Part shown: in pieces, positions 8,992 to 18,273 of the stretch
How positions within the stretch are numbered: position 1 is the first letter of the stretch
Layout: each line of letters opens with the position of its first letter
From: Bacillus manliponensis
GTDB taxonomy: Bacteria; Bacillota; Bacilli; Bacillales; Bacillaceae_G
Reading direction: 5' to 3'
DNA length: 64,000 bases
Assembly (NCBI RefSeq): GCF_000712595.1
Contig: NZ_JOTN01000008.1
Coordinates: 62,001 to 126,000, forward strand
Translations under genes and position numbers: made by a program
Notes under the pieces: generated by a model
What the model saw: only the letters and a program-made list of their open reading frames with translations
Databases searched by the model: none
Told to the model about the DNA's origin: nothing

Positions 8992-9086
8992 TTTATCCCG
9001 CATTAACAGCCAGTAAAAGCCCGATTGGTTCAACTAACAATCAGTGGGGATGGAGAAAACCCCCACTGATTGAAGTTTCACTTTAT
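8992..9086 (-). repeat. bcr1-like repeat, internally deleted copy
   Basis: This 95-bp inverted-orientation copy is bounded by TTTAT at both ends (8992-8996 and 9082-9086). It retains both termini and the CAGTGGGG hairpin but lacks the long central CTCCCACCT stem of the full element. It lies between the regulator terminator and the first gene of the 5-oxoproline operon, so it is either in the leader RNA or next to the promoter. Confidence 0.85.
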
Positions 9087-9105
9087 AAATGGAGGAGGTA
9101 TATGC

Positions 9106-10341
9106 ATGGCATTAAAACAAAAAGAGATGGAAGCGCATTCAACAGGGGATGCTTCTACAAAGAGTAAATGGAGCGTTTTATTAGGAGCAGCTTTTTTAAT
9201 GGGTACTTCCGCGATAGGCCCGGGGTTTTTAACTCAAACGGCCGTTTTTACGGAGCAATTATTAGCTAGCTTTGGATTTGTTATTTTAATGTCAATTATT
9301 TTAGATATTGGTGTTCAAGTTAATGTTTGGAGAATTATTGCTGTATCTAAAAAGCGAGGTCAAGATATTGCGAATATGGTATTGCCTGGTTTGGGATACT
9401 TTTTAGCTTTTGCGGTTGCCTTAGGTGGTCTTGCGTTTAACATTGGAAATATAGGTGGAGCAGGACTTGGAATGAACGTTTTATTTGGAATTGACCCTCG
9501 TATAGGGGCTCTAATTACTGGAGTCATTGCCATTGGAATTTTCCTTTCAAAAGAAGCTGGGGCAGCGATGGATCAAATTGCTAGAATATTAGGATTAATA
9601 ATGGTGCTGCTAACAGTATATGTAGCATTTCAAAGTAACCCTCCAGTGAGTGAAGCAATTGTTCATACTTTTGCACCGGAAACGATTGATATGTTTGCAA
9701 TTATTACACTTGTCGGCGGTACTGTAGGTGGATATATCACATTTGCAGGGGGGCATCGTTTATTAGATGCAGGAATTACAGGAAAAGAAAATCTTCACCA
9801 TGTAACAAAGGGCGCTGTTTCCGGGATTGTTATTGCTTCCGTTATGCGTGTCTTTTTATTCCTTGCGGTATTAGGAGTTGTAGCGACAGGGTTTAAATTA
9901 GATCCAGCTAATCCTCCTGCATCTGTTTTCCAGCAAGCAGCAGGTGTAGTTGGGTATAAAATGTTTGGTTTAGTCTTATGGGCAGCAGGGATTACGTCAG
10001 TGGTTGGAGCAGCTTATACATCTGTATCATTCTTACGTACTTTATCAAACAAAATCGATCGTAATAATACAAAGGTAATTATTGGTTTTATTGTCGTTTC
10101 TACAATTATGTTTGTTTTAATTGGTAAACCAGTAACATTGTTGATTGTAGCAGGTGCATTTAATGGATTAATTTTACCACTTGGATTAGGAGCTCTATTA
10201 ATTGCTGCACATAAAAAATCAATTGTTGGAGATTACAAACACCCATTGTGGTTAACGATTTTTGGAATTATTGTCTTTTTAGGAACGGCTTATTTAGCAA
10301 TCGTCACGTTAATAAATCAAATTCCACAATTATTTTCTTAA
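9106..10341 (+). CDS. ycsG: NRAMP-fold transporter lacking canonical metal motifs (YcsG-like)
   Basis: The 411-residue protein has about eleven hydrophobic helices and the NRAMP-like opening SAIGPGFLTQTAVFTE. In true metal transporters the first helix carries DPGN and the sixth MPH; here the first reads TQTAVFTE and the sixth-helix region reads TVGGYITFAGGH, so the metal ligands are absent. Its place as first gene before pxpB, pxpA and pxpC matches B. subtilis ycsG beside ycsF and kipIA. Uptake of 5-oxoproline or a related acid is therefore a reasonable inference, while a divalent-metal role is doubtful. ATG 9106 follows GGAGGAGG; the bcr1-like repeat ends 20 bp upstream. Confidence 0.78.
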   Translation: MALKQKEMEAHSTGDASTKSKWSVLLGAAFLMGTSAIGPGFLTQTAVFTEQLLASFGFVILMSIILDIGVQVNVWRIIAVSKKRGQDIANMVLPGLGYFLAFAVALGGLAFNIGNIGGAGLGMNVLFGIDPRIGALITGVIAIGIFLSKEAGAAMDQIARILGLIMVLLTVYVAFQSNPPVSEAIVHTFAPETIDMFAIITLVGGTVGGYITFAGGHRLLDAGITGKENLHHVTKGAVSGIVIASVMRVFLFLAVLGVVATGFKLDPANPPASVFQQAAGVVGYKMFGLVLWAAGITSVVGAAYTSVSFLRTLSNKIDRNNTKVIIGFIVVSTIMFVLIGKPVTLLIVAGAFNGLILPLGLGALLIAAHKKSIVGDYKHPLWLTIFGIIVFLGTAYLAIVTLINQIPQLFS

Positions 10342-10360
10342 TATTTGAGGAGGATTAGGT

Positions 10361-11083
10361 GTGAAACTTGAATTTTATCCATTAGGAGATACAGGAACTC
10401 AAATTGTATTTGGAACCGAAATTTCTGAAGAAACGAATCAAAAAATTAGAATGTTCGCAGAACACTTAACAAGGCATCCAATTGGCGGAGTTATTGAGTG
10501 GGTACCGGCTTATACAACATTATCACTTTATTATCGCCCAGACATGATTACCTATAGGGAGCTTCGAGACAAGCTTGAATCGATTTATGAGAAAGTACAA
10601 GGAGAGGTGGAAAGTTCTACTTCTCTCATTTTTGAAATTCCTACTTATTATGGAGGAGAGACAGGTTCTGATTTATCCTTTGTTGCAGAGCACAATGGTA
10701 TAAGTAAAGAAGAAGTCATATCTATTCATTCCAGTCAGGACTATCTTATTTATATGATGGGTTTTGTGCCTGGCTTTCCTTATTTAGGTGGTATGTCGAA
10801 GCGAATTGCTACACCTCGACGTGAAAATCCAAGGCCAAGAATCAATGTTGGATCAGTTGGAATTGCAGGGGAGCAAACGGGGATTTATCCTTTAGAAACA
10901 CCAGGTGGATGGCAAATCATTGGCCAAACCCCGTTAAAGTTATATGACCCTAATAGTAATAATCCAATTTTATTATCTTCTGGCCATTATCTTCGTTTCG
11001 TCCCAATAAGTGAAAGCGAGTACGCTGAAATTGAAAATGCCATTAAGCTTGGTGAATACACGGTAAAGTACTTTGAAAAGTAA
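10361..11083 (+). CDS. pxpB: 5-oxoprolinase subunit PxpB (KipI family)
   Basis: This subunit of the prokaryotic ATP-dependent 5-oxoprolinase helps hydrolyse 5-oxoproline, a damage product of glutamine and glutamate, to glutamate. The 240-residue protein shows the family core MGFVPGFPYLGGM near residue 132, followed by TPRRENPRPRINVGSVGIAG and the GGWQIIGQTP segment. It starts at GTG 10361 with GAGGAGGATTAGGT upstream. In B. subtilis the orthologue KipI also inhibits the sporulation kinase KinA, so a regulatory side role is possible. Its 3' end is close to the pxpA start, so the subunits are probably made together. Confidence 0.93.
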   Translation: MKLEFYPLGDTGTQIVFGTEISEETNQKIRMFAEHLTRHPIGGVIEWVPAYTTLSLYYRPDMITYRELRDKLESIYEKVQGEVESSTSLIFEIPTYYGGETGSDLSFVAEHNGISKEEVISIHSSQDYLIYMMGFVPGFPYLGGMSKRIATPRRENPRPRINVGSVGIAGEQTGIYPLETPGGWQIIGQTPLKLYDPNSNNPILLSSGHYLRFVPISESEYAEIENAIKLGEYTVKYFEK

Positions 11084-11096
11084 GGGAGAGATAAAG

Positions 11097-11867
11097 GTGA
11101 AGGCAATAGATTTAAATAGTGATTTAGGCGAAAGCTTTGGGGCTTATACAATTGGAAATGATGCAGAAGTGCTTAAATATATTTCATCCGCAAACATAGC
11201 TTGTGGCTTTCATGCTGGAGACTATAACGTCATGATGAACACAGTAAGATTAGCTAATTCTCTTGGCGTAGGTATCGGAGCACATCCGGGTTTTCCAGAC
11301 CTAGGTGGATTTGGGAGGCGTGAAATGAAAATGTCACCTGATGAAATTTTCAATCTCGTTGTTTATCAAGTGGGTGCTATACAAGGTGCAACAGCTGTTT
11401 TTCATACAAAAGTTCAACATGTTAAACCACACGGAGCGCTTTATAATCTAGCTTCTAAAAATTGGGAAGTTGCCGAGGCAATTGCAAAAGCTGTGCATGC
11501 TGTAAATCCAAATTTAGTTTTATTCGGCTTAGCGGGAAGTGAACTAGTTCGGGCTGGGGAAGCAGCAGGATTAAAAGTAGCGCAAGAAGTATTTGCTGAC
11601 AGAACGTACCAGCCGGATGGGACACTTACTTCAAGAACTGAGCCAAATGCAATGATTCATGATGTTGATCTTGCAGCTGAGCGTGTGCTGAGAATGGTTA
11701 AAGAGAAAAAAGTAACAGCAGTTAACGGACAGGATATCTCGATTCAAGCTGATACAATCTGTGTTCATGGAGATGAAGCAGAAGCTTTAGATTTTGTTAA
11801 AAAGTTAAGAAAAAAATTAATGGCTGAAAATATAAAAATCCAAAATTTTGGAGTTGAAAACAAATGA
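11097..11867 (+). CDS. pxpA: 5-oxoprolinase subunit PxpA (LamB/YcsF family)
   Basis: The 256-residue protein opens with the LamB/YcsF signature IDLNSDLGESFG, continues with SANIACGFHAGD, IGAHPGFPDLGGFGRR, VKPHGALYN and EVFADRTYQPDGTL, and ends with ICVHGDEAEA. The conserved His and Asp residues are all present, so it should be an active subunit with PxpB and PxpC. GTG 11097 is taken as start because AAGGGAGAG lies 7 bases upstream and the family begins at this point; a TTG at 11073 is in frame but poorly supported. It overlaps pxpC by 4 bp. Confidence 0.94.
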   Translation: MKAIDLNSDLGESFGAYTIGNDAEVLKYISSANIACGFHAGDYNVMMNTVRLANSLGVGIGAHPGFPDLGGFGRREMKMSPDEIFNLVVYQVGAIQGATAVFHTKVQHVKPHGALYNLASKNWEVAEAIAKAVHAVNPNLVLFGLAGSELVRAGEAAGLKVAQEVFADRTYQPDGTLTSRTEPNAMIHDVDLAAERVLRMVKEKKVTAVNGQDISIQADTICVHGDEAEALDFVKKLRKKLMAENIKIQNFGVENK

Positions 11868-12820
11868 CCAAACCTCTATTTCAGGTGATTAAGCCTGGAC
11901 TTTTAACAACGTTTCAAGATCTAGGACGCACTGGCTATCAAGAATATGGAGTTGTTGTTTCTGGTGCGATGGATGATTATTCTTTGCAAATTGCAAACCT
12001 TTTAGTTGGAAATCAAAAGAATGAAGCAGCGCTTGAGATAACGATGATGGGACCAACGTTAAAAGTTTTAGAGGATGCTGTCATTTCGATATGCGGTGGT
12101 AATCTTTCGCCAAAAGTAAATGGAAAGCAGGCGCCTATGTGGAAAAGCTTCTTAGTGAAAAAGGATGAGGTCATTGAATTTGGCCAGCCAATTGAAGGAG
12201 CGCGTGCTTATGTTAGTGTAGCGGGAGGATTTGATCTTCCTCTTGTAATGGGGAGTAAATCTACATATTTGAAAGCTAAGATTGGCGGACTAGACGGCCG
12301 TGCTATTAAGAAAGATGATATTTTGTATGGAATAGAAACGAACCGTGCAGTAGCCGGACGTGCCCTTCATCTTGACGAAATTCCTCATTATGAAAGAGAA
12401 ATTACCGTCCGTGTATGTTTAGGTCCGCATCAGCATGAGTTTCTTGAATCTTCGATAAAAACATTTTTATCATCGACATATGAGGTAACACCTCAATCAG
12501 ACCGAATGGGTTATCGTCTCAAGGGACCTAAATTAGAACATAAAACGACAGCAGATATTATTTCTGAAGCAATACCTCTTGGAGGAATACAAGTTCCGGC
12601 AAATGGCGAGCCAATCATTTTAATGGCAGACCGCCAAACAACTGGTGGGTATACAAGAATAGCAACTGTTATTTCAAGTGATATCCCATTATTGGCACAA
12701 GCATTGCCTGGCTGTTCGATTCGATTTACCGCTGTATCAGTAGAAGAAGCACAGCGATTGTATGAAGAAAAAGCAAAGTTTCTACGTATTTTAGAAAAAG
12801 TTACAACAACGAATTATTAA
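11864..12820 (+). CDS. pxpC: 5-oxoprolinase subunit PxpC (KipA/biotin-dependent carboxyltransferase-like)
   Basis: The 318-residue protein has the family opening [31 protein letters not shown], the ICGGNLSP segment, and the late [18 protein letters not shown] and [11 protein letters not shown] motifs. The same domain is found at the end of urea amidolyases. Together with PxpA and PxpB it forms the ATP-dependent 5-oxoprolinase. ATG 11864 overlaps the pxpA stop (ATGA), so translation is probably coupled; no strong independent ribosome site is visible. Confidence 0.93.
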   Translation: MTKPLFQVIKPGLLTTFQDLGRTGYQEYGVVVSGAMDDYSLQIANLLVGNQKNEAALEITMMGPTLKVLEDAVISICGGNLSPKVNGKQAPMWKSFLVKKDEVIEFGQPIEGARAYVSVAGGFDLPLVMGSKSTYLKAKIGGLDGRAIKKDDILYGIETNRAVAGRALHLDEIPHYEREITVRVCLGPHQHEFLESSIKTFLSSTYEVTPQSDRMGYRLKGPKLEHKTTADIISEAIPLGGIQVPANGEPIILMADRQTTGGYTRIATVISSDIPLLAQALPGCSIRFTAVSVEEAQRLYEEKAKFLRILEKVTTTNY

Positions 12821-12849
12821 ACTTTGTAAGCATTAAAGGAGGCTTTTAT

Positions 12850-13338
12850 ATGTTAAAGTCAGAGGAGCTTTTAAAGCTTGTTGAGCGTATTGACGGAACA
12901 ACAATAGATGAGGTCTATTATGAGAAAGATGGTTTTATTGTACGAGTAAAAAATCGAAACCTTGAATCTCAAGGACAACCTATTCAAAAGAATATAGAAA
13001 CAGAATCCATACAAAGTCATGAAAAAGTAACTGATTATGATTCAAAAGAAATAACAGTAGTAAGTGAGAAGAAAGAGTTAGATGATGTAACTGATACAAC
13101 CTATAAATTGGTTTCACCGATGGTAGGAACTTTTTATTCTTCTTCAGCACCAGATAAACCTCCATTTGTTAAAGTGGGTGATCACGTAACAGCGGATGCT
13201 AATCTATGTGTGATAGAAGCAATGAAACTTTTTAATGATGTTCAAGCTGAAGTTAATGGTGAGATTGTAGAAGTTCTTGTTAATGATGGTGAACTAGTAG
13301 AATATGGACAACCGCTATTCTTAATTAAGACAGAATAG
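12850..13338 (+). CDS. accB: Biotin carboxyl carrier protein (AccB paralogue)
   Basis: The 162-residue protein has an N-terminal region typical of bacterial AccB, a variable linker (about 40-85) and a C-terminal biotinyl domain with the attachment motif IEAMKLFND, the Lys being biotinylated by BirA. It follows pxpC by 29 bp with AAAGGAGG before the ATG and precedes a biotin carboxylase gene by 11 bp. Its location inside the 5-oxoprolinase operon suggests a dedicated carboxylation step distinct from fatty-acid synthesis, but no carboxyltransferase gene other than the PxpB/PxpC-like pair is nearby. Confidence 0.9.
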   Translation: MLKSEELLKLVERIDGTTIDEVYYEKDGFIVRVKNRNLESQGQPIQKNIETESIQSHEKVTDYDSKEITVVSEKKELDDVTDTTYKLVSPMVGTFYSSSAPDKPPFVKVGDHVTADANLCVIEAMKLFNDVQAEVNGEIVEVLVNDGELVEYGQPLFLIKTE

Positions 13339-13349
13339 GAGAATGCTAG

Positions 13350-14693
13350 ATGGGAATAAAAAAGGTATTGATAGCAAATCGTGGAGAAATTGCTGTACGT
13401 ATTATTAGAGCTTGTCATGAACTGGGTATACAAACTGTAGCTGTTTATTCTGAAGCAGATAAGGATGCATTACATGTTCAGTTGGCTGACGAAAGTTATT
13501 GTATAGGACCGAGATCCTCTAAGGATAGTTACTTAAATTACTTGAATATTATCAGTGTAGCAATGTCTACGGGGGTAGATGCAATTCACCCTGGGTATGG
13601 ATTTTTAGCAGAAAATGCTCAATTTGCAGAGCTTTGTGAGGACTGTAATATTACATTTATTGGACCGAGTGCAGCTGCAATAAATCAAATGGGAATAAAG
13701 GATGTTGCTAGAGCAACAATGGAGTCAGCTGGGGTACCAATTGTCCCGGGATCGGATGGTATTATTGAAAGTAAAGAAGACGCTGTCAAACTTGCTGACG
13801 AAATGGGCTACCCTGTAATTATTAAAGCAACTGCAGGCGGAGGCGGAAAAGGGATTCGAATTGCCAATAATGAAAAAGAGTTAATACAAGGGATTGATAT
13901 TACTCAACAAGAGGCTGCTACAGCATTTGGAAATCCGGGAGTTTATATTGAAAAGTATATTGAAGACTTTCGTCATATAGAGATTCAAATTCTTGCAGAT
14001 AATTATGGAAATGTAATTCATCTTGGTGAACGTGACTGCTCTATTCAAAGGCGGTTACAAAAATTGCTAGAAGAAACTCCTTCACCGGCATTAGATCAAC
14101 AGAAACGAGCAGAAATGGGAGAGGCTGCTGTACGAGCTGCAAAGGCTGTAAATTATTCTGGAGCAGGGACAGTTGAATTTATATATGATAAAAGTGGTTA
14201 TTTCTATTTTATGGAAATGAATACACGGATTCAAGTTGAGCACCCTGTAACAGAAATGGTGACTGGAGTGGATTTAATTAAAGAACAAATTCAAATCGCT
14301 GATAATAAACCACTTTCCCAAACGCAGAAAGATATACAGATTAACGGGTGGGCGATTGAGTGTCGGATCAATGCGGAAGATCCAGATAAAAAGTTTATGC
14401 CATCACCTGGAAAGGTTGAGGCATACTTACCACCTGGTGGTTTTGGTGTTCGCGTTGATTCAGCAGTATACACAGGATATGTAATCCCGCCATTTTATGA
14501 TTCGATGGTGGCAAAGTTAATTACTTATGGCTCAACACGCGATGAGGCAATTGCACGTATGAAACGTGCTTTACAAGAGTTTCGTATTGATGGAGTTAAA
14601 ACAACGATCCCATTTCATAAAAAATTATTAAATCATGAGAAATTTTTAGAAGGGGATTTTAATACAAAGTTTCTTGAAATTTATGAATTATAA
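13350..14693 (+). CDS. accC: Biotin carboxylase (AccC paralogue)
   Basis: This ATP-grasp enzyme carboxylates biotin on its carrier protein. The 447-residue sequence has the N-terminal [17 protein letters not shown], the ATP-binding loop [13 protein letters not shown], the ERDCSIQRR and [18 protein letters not shown] catalytic segments, and a C-terminal domain ending near normal length. A start at ATG 13350 has AGGAG about 9 bases upstream. It is in the same operon as the carrier protein and the pxp genes; a second accBC pair for fatty-acid synthesis would be expected elsewhere on the chromosome. Confidence 0.93.
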   Translation: MGIKKVLIANRGEIAVRIIRACHELGIQTVAVYSEADKDALHVQLADESYCIGPRSSKDSYLNYLNIISVAMSTGVDAIHPGYGFLAENAQFAELCEDCNITFIGPSAAAINQMGIKDVARATMESAGVPIVPGSDGIIESKEDAVKLADEMGYPVIIKATAGGGGKGIRIANNEKELIQGIDITQQEAATAFGNPGVYIEKYIEDFRHIEIQILADNYGNVIHLGERDCSIQRRLQKLLEETPSPALDQQKRAEMGEAAVRAAKAVNYSGAGTVEFIYDKSGYFYFMEMNTRIQVEHPVTEMVTGVDLIKEQIQIADNKPLSQTQKDIQINGWAIECRINAEDPDKKFMPSPGKVEAYLPPGGFGVRVDSAVYTGYVIPPFYDSMVAKLITYGSTRDEAIARMKRALQEFRIDGVKTTIPFHKKLLNHEKFLEGDFNTKFLEIYEL

Positions 14694-14720
14694 TCATATC
14701 TAGTGGAGGCGATCCATCTT

Positions 14721-15482
14721 ATGATGATAGAAAGTCCCAAAAAGCAAAGGCTTAAGTTTCGTGAAAATCTTGAAAGTATAACAACATCAGGATTATGTGA
14801 TGGTTATCTTCAAGCAAATATGATTACACTTCCAGAAGAATATGCCTTTGAGTTCCTTTTATTTTGCCAACGTAACCCTAAGCCATGTCCGATTGTGGAT
14901 GTGTTAGAGGTAGGTCAATTTCAGCCACATATAGCAGATGCAGATATTCGGACAGATCTCCCTAAATATCGTATATATCGTCATGGGAAACTAGAAGAGG
15001 AAAGACTTGATATTAAAGAATATTGGCAGGGGAATTTCGTTACCTTTTTATTAGGTTGCAGCTTTACGTTTGAAATGGCGCTAACAGAGGCGAAAATAAG
15101 TTTATTACATCAAGAAATGAATAAGGTTGTTCCTATGTATCAAACGAATATCCAGTGCAAAAGTGCTGGGCGTTTTAAAGGAAATATGGTCGTTAGTATG
15201 AGAGCAATTAAAAAGGAAGAGCTAATGAAAGTAATTGAAATCACCTCACAATTTCCATCAGCTCACGGTGCCCCGGTACATATTGGAGACCCATCCCTCA
15301 TTGGGATATATGACATCGAAAAAACTGATTATGGAGAATTTACTCCATTTAGTGAGGACGAGGGAATTCCTGTATTTTGGGCTTGTGGTGTAACCCCTCA
15401 ATATGTTGGATTAGAAGCAAAACCTGAAATTATGATTACCCATGCCCCAGGACATATGTTAATCACTGATCAAAAAGAATAG
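14721..15482 (+). CDS. ycsI: Putative hydro-lyase, DUF1445/YcsI family
   Basis: The 253-residue protein has the family pattern: RENLESITTSGLCDGYLQANMITLP near the start (a shortened form of the usual R-x-G-x-x-G-x-T opening), LLGCSFTFEMAL around residue 110, SMRAI, PSAHGAPVHIGDPSLIGI around 178-195, and WACGVTPQ with ITHAPGHMLITD at the end. It is the last gene of the operon, as in the B. subtilis ycs cluster. A homologous domain occurs in vertebrate D-glutamate cyclase, an enzyme tied to 5-oxo-D-proline, which hints at a step feeding PxpABC. ATG 14721 follows GGAGG by 11 bases; an in-frame GTG 14703 lies upstream of that site. Confidence 0.85.
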   Translation: MMIESPKKQRLKFRENLESITTSGLCDGYLQANMITLPEEYAFEFLLFCQRNPKPCPIVDVLEVGQFQPHIADADIRTDLPKYRIYRHGKLEEERLDIKEYWQGNFVTFLLGCSFTFEMALTEAKISLLHQEMNKVVPMYQTNIQCKSAGRFKGNMVVSMRAIKKEELMKVIEITSQFPSAHGAPVHIGDPSLIGIYDIEKTDYGEFTPFSEDEGIPVFWACGVTPQYVGLEAKPEIMITHAPGHMLITDQKE

Positions 15483-15666
15483 ATGCTCTCGTATGTTTTT
15501 ATTTTCATAAATCACGGTGAACTGTACCAGAAATAAAAATATCTATCCTAGTGTTTACTAAACAATGCATTAAATTTTTAAAAGCCATTTACAATGGTAC
15601 TTAAGCTATAAGGAGCATGTTTCATTGTTAATGAAGAAGGATAGCTAAAGCTGGAATGTTTTAGTA

Positions 15667-15693
15667 AAGAGAGGCAACAAGCCTCTCTTTTTG
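15667..15693. terminator. Intrinsic terminator
   Basis: AAGAGAGGC pairs with GCCTCTCTT across an AACAA loop and runs into T residues. It lies 185 bp after the ycsI-like stop; the 15483-15666 stretch between shows no gene. The hairpin also abuts the end of the acetyltransferase remnant on the other strand. Confidence 0.78.
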
Positions 15694-15699
15694 CTGTAT

Positions 15700-15921
15700 T
15701 TATTTCAGTTCCGTATAATATCTAATTTCTTCCCCATCCTCATAAAAGCCAACAGATTCATATAAAGAGAGAGCTGATTTATTTGTGGTCAGTACCATTA
15801 AATGAGCGTATTTTAAATCATGAGACTTTAAGTAATTCAAAGCTTGTGTAAGCAAAAACTTCGCAAAGCCACGCTTTCGCCACGGTTTACGAACGAAAAT
15901 ATCCTCAATAAAGAAATATAG
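15700..15921 (-). pseudogene. C-terminal remnant of a GNAT acetyltransferase
   Basis: Read on the minus strand this stretch encodes about 73 residues ending in a TAA at 15700-15702. It contains the GNAT acetyl-CoA motif FVRKPWRKRGFAKFLL and the following TNKSALSLYESVGFYEDG segment, so it is the C-terminal half of an acetyltransferase. An in-frame TAA at 15925-15927 closes the frame on the 5' side, there is no start codon or ribosome site, and the N-terminal half is gone. The 130 bp beyond it are AT-rich and serve as the leader of the intact acetyltransferase gene that follows. Confidence 0.82.
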
Positions 15922-16053
15922 TTTTTATATTTACATTTGTTAAAATTAACCTGTAAGGTATTACGAGTTCCTTATGTATGTTTAAATAGTCCATGAGATT
16001 GTTCGCAGTTTGGTTAAAAAATATTAAAAAACATTTTATAGGAGATAAAATTT

Positions 16054-16635
16054 ATGAAATCAAACGATATAGGCAATCCAATATTTACTCAGTTACAACT
16101 AGAAACAGAACGTTGTATCATTCGGCCGTATAAGGAAGAGGATCTTTATGAACTGTTTCAAGTAGTTTCTGATGCGAATTTCTATGATTATATTCCAGAA
16201 GTAGCACCGTCTCTTCAAGAAGTGGAGGGGATTATAAAATGGTCGATACAATGCAATCAGAAAAATAGACTTGATAAAATATATAAATTGAATTTAGCAA
16301 TTGTTCATAAAGAGCTTGGAAAAGTAATTGGTTTCTGCGGCCTTGGCCCTTATGATATTGATGCATCAAAAGTTGAGGTATATTACGGTGTTGGAAAAGA
16401 GTTTCGAGGGAGAGGTATAGCGACAGAGGCTACTCGTGCGGTGCTACAATATGGCTTTAAAACGTTAAAGCTAGATGAAATTGTGACAACTGTTTTTCCG
16501 GAAAATCGTTCTTCTGTAGCAATATTACATAAACTTGGGATGAAGTATCAGTATACTTTACAAAACCTTTCTGATGAGTATAAAGAGTTTGAGGGATATG
16601 ATTATTATACTTTAACGGGAAAGGAATATAAGTAG
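16054..16635 (+). CDS. GNAT acetyltransferase, RimJ/RimL-like
   Basis: The 193-residue protein matches the RimJ/RimL group of acetyltransferases, which modify protein N-termini, antibiotics or small amines. Visible features are LETERCIIRPYKEEDL at residues 13-27, IGFCGLGPYDI, the acetyl-CoA loop GVGKEFRGRGIATEATRAVL around 115-133, and NRSSVAILHKLGMKY. ATG 16054 has ATAGGAGA about 10 bases upstream. It stands alone between a degraded acetyltransferase and a bidirectional terminator. Substrate unknown. Confidence 0.85.
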   Translation: MKSNDIGNPIFTQLQLETERCIIRPYKEEDLYELFQVVSDANFYDYIPEVAPSLQEVEGIIKWSIQCNQKNRLDKIYKLNLAIVHKELGKVIGFCGLGPYDIDASKVEVYYGVGKEFRGRGIATEATRAVLQYGFKTLKLDEIVTTVFPENRSSVAILHKLGMKYQYTLQNLSDEYKEFEGYDYYTLTGKEYK

Positions 16636-16668
16636 GGATAAGCAATTAAATTAGAAGTTTCATATAAA

Positions 16669-16704
16669 CAAAAGGGGGTGTCTTTGGCAGACACTCCCTT
16701 TTGT
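16669..16704. terminator. Bidirectional intrinsic terminator
   Basis: AAAAGGGGGTGTCT and AGACACTCCCTTTT form a long stem around TTGGC, with A-rich and T-rich flanks. It lies between the convergent acetyltransferase gene and ahpF, whose stop codon is at 16706. Confidence 0.88.
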
Positions 16705-16705
16705 A

Positions 16706-18232
16706 TTAGTTACGGATTAGGTAATCAAATGCACCTAGAGATGCGTTTGCGCCTGATCCCATTGAAATAATGATTTGTTTGTATGGGTTATTTGTGCAGT
16801 CACCCGCAGCAAATACACCAGGTACGTTTGTAGCACCGTGCTTATCTGTAACAATCTCACCACGAGTACGTTCAACTGTGTCGCCTAACCAGTCAGTGTT
16901 TGGTACAAGACCGATTTGAACGAATACACCTTGTAATTCTACATGGTGAACTTCTTCAGTTTCACGATCGATGTAAGAAATACCTTCTACTTTGTCAGTA
17001 CCAGTAATTTCTTTCGTTTGAACGTTCTTTAATACAGTTACGTTTGGTAAGCTGTACAGACGCTCTTGTAATACAGCATCAGCTTTTAGTTCTGGCATGA
17101 ACTCAAGAACAGTTACGTGTTTTACGATACCTGCTAAATCAATTGCTGCTTCAATACCAGAGTTACCGCCGCCGATAACTGCTACATCTTTTCCAGTGAA
17201 TAATGGACCGTCACAGTGTGGGCAGTATGCTACACCTTTGTTTTTAAACTCAGCTTCACCTGGGACACCAACATTACGCCAGCGTGCACCTGTTGCAACG
17301 ATTACGCTCTTACTCTTCAGAACCGCACCGTTTTCAAGTTCCACTTCGATTAAGTCTTTCTTTTCTAGGCGCTTCGCACGTTGTAAATTCATTACGTCGA
17401 TGTCGTAATCTTTTACGTGTTCTTCAAGGCTTGCTACAAGCTTAGGACCTTCAGTGCGTGTCACACTGATGAAGTTCTCGATACCCATTGTATCCATCAC
17501 TTGGCCACCAAAGCGCTCAGCAACAATACCTGTGCGAATGCCTTTACGTGCTGCGTAAATTGCTGCACTTGCACCAGCAGGGCCGCCACCAACAACAAGT
17601 ACATCGTATGGATCTTTATCAGCGAATTCTGACGCATCTGGGCCACCGCCTAGTTTTGCAAGAATTTCTTCAATGGTCATACGACCGCTTCCAAATGTTT
17701 CACCATTTAAGAATACAGTTGGTACTGCCATGATGTCTTTACTTTCAACTTCTTCCTTAAATGCAGCGCCGTCAATCATTGTATGTGTAATACCAGGGTT
17801 TAAAACGCTCATTAAGTTCAGTGCTTGTACAACATCAGGACAGTTGTGGCAGCTTAAGCTAATGTAAGATTCAAAGCGGTATTCACCTTGAATATTTTTA
17901 ACTTGGTCAATGACTTTTTGCTCAACTTTTGGAGCGCGGCCACTAACTTGTAGTAACGCTAAAACTAGAGAAGTAAATTCGTGTCCTAGAGGGATACCTG
18001 CAAAAACTACCCCTGTATCTTCACCAACACGATTTACACTAAAGCTTGGCGTTCTTTCTAATTCTGTTTTTTCTACCTGGATCTTTGATGACATTGTTGC
18101 TAATTCATCTACAAGAGCTAGCATATCCTTAGATGTGTCATCAGATCCTGCACTAACTTTTAGTAGTACGTCGCCTTCCATCAGTTGAAGATATTGGCCT
18201 AATTGTGCTTTGATATCTGCATCTAGTAACAT
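16706..18232 (-). CDS. ahpF: Alkyl hydroperoxide reductase subunit F
   Basis: This NADH:disulfide flavoprotein passes electrons to AhpC for peroxide removal in the cytoplasm. The 508-residue sequence has an N-terminal tandem thioredoxin-fold domain with CHNC near residue 130, a FAD-binding [17 protein letters not shown] near 215, the redox-active CPHC of the TrxR-like part near residue 340, an NADH-binding [10 protein letters not shown], and the closing [24 protein letters not shown]. Length and motifs are those of a complete AhpF. It lies 41 bp downstream of ahpC on the same strand and shares its promoter; the start ATG follows AAGGAG. Confidence 0.97.
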   Translation of the reverse strand: MLLDADIKAQLGQYLQLMEGDVLLKVSAGSDDTSKDMLALVDELATMSSKIQVEKTELERTPSFSVNRVGEDTGVVFAGIPLGHEFTSLVLALLQVSGRAPKVEQKVIDQVKNIQGEYRFESYISLSCHNCPDVVQALNLMSVLNPGITHTMIDGAAFKEEVESKDIMAVPTVFLNGETFGSGRMTIEEILAKLGGGPDASEFADKDPYDVLVVGGGPAGASAAIYAARKGIRTGIVAERFGGQVMDTMGIENFISVTRTEGPKLVASLEEHVKDYDIDVMNLQRAKRLEKKDLIEVELENGAVLKSKSVIVATGARWRNVGVPGEAEFKNKGVAYCPHCDGPLFTGKDVAVIGGGNSGIEAAIDLAGIVKHVTVLEFMPELKADAVLQERLYSLPNVTVLKNVQTKEITGTDKVEGISYIDRETEEVHHVELQGVFVQIGLVPNTDWLGDTVERTRGEIVTDKHGATNVPGVFAAGDCTNNPYKQIIISMGSGANASLGAFDYLIRN

Positions 18233-18273
18233 TGTATCTTACTCCTTACGTTTTATTTCTTTTTGTTTATTTA

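Noticed and set aside
8924-9105. Sigma-54 promoter before the 5-oxoproline operon
   Set aside because: Looked for TGGCAC-N5-TTGC near the NRAMP-like start and found none, in agreement with the altered GAFTGA loop.
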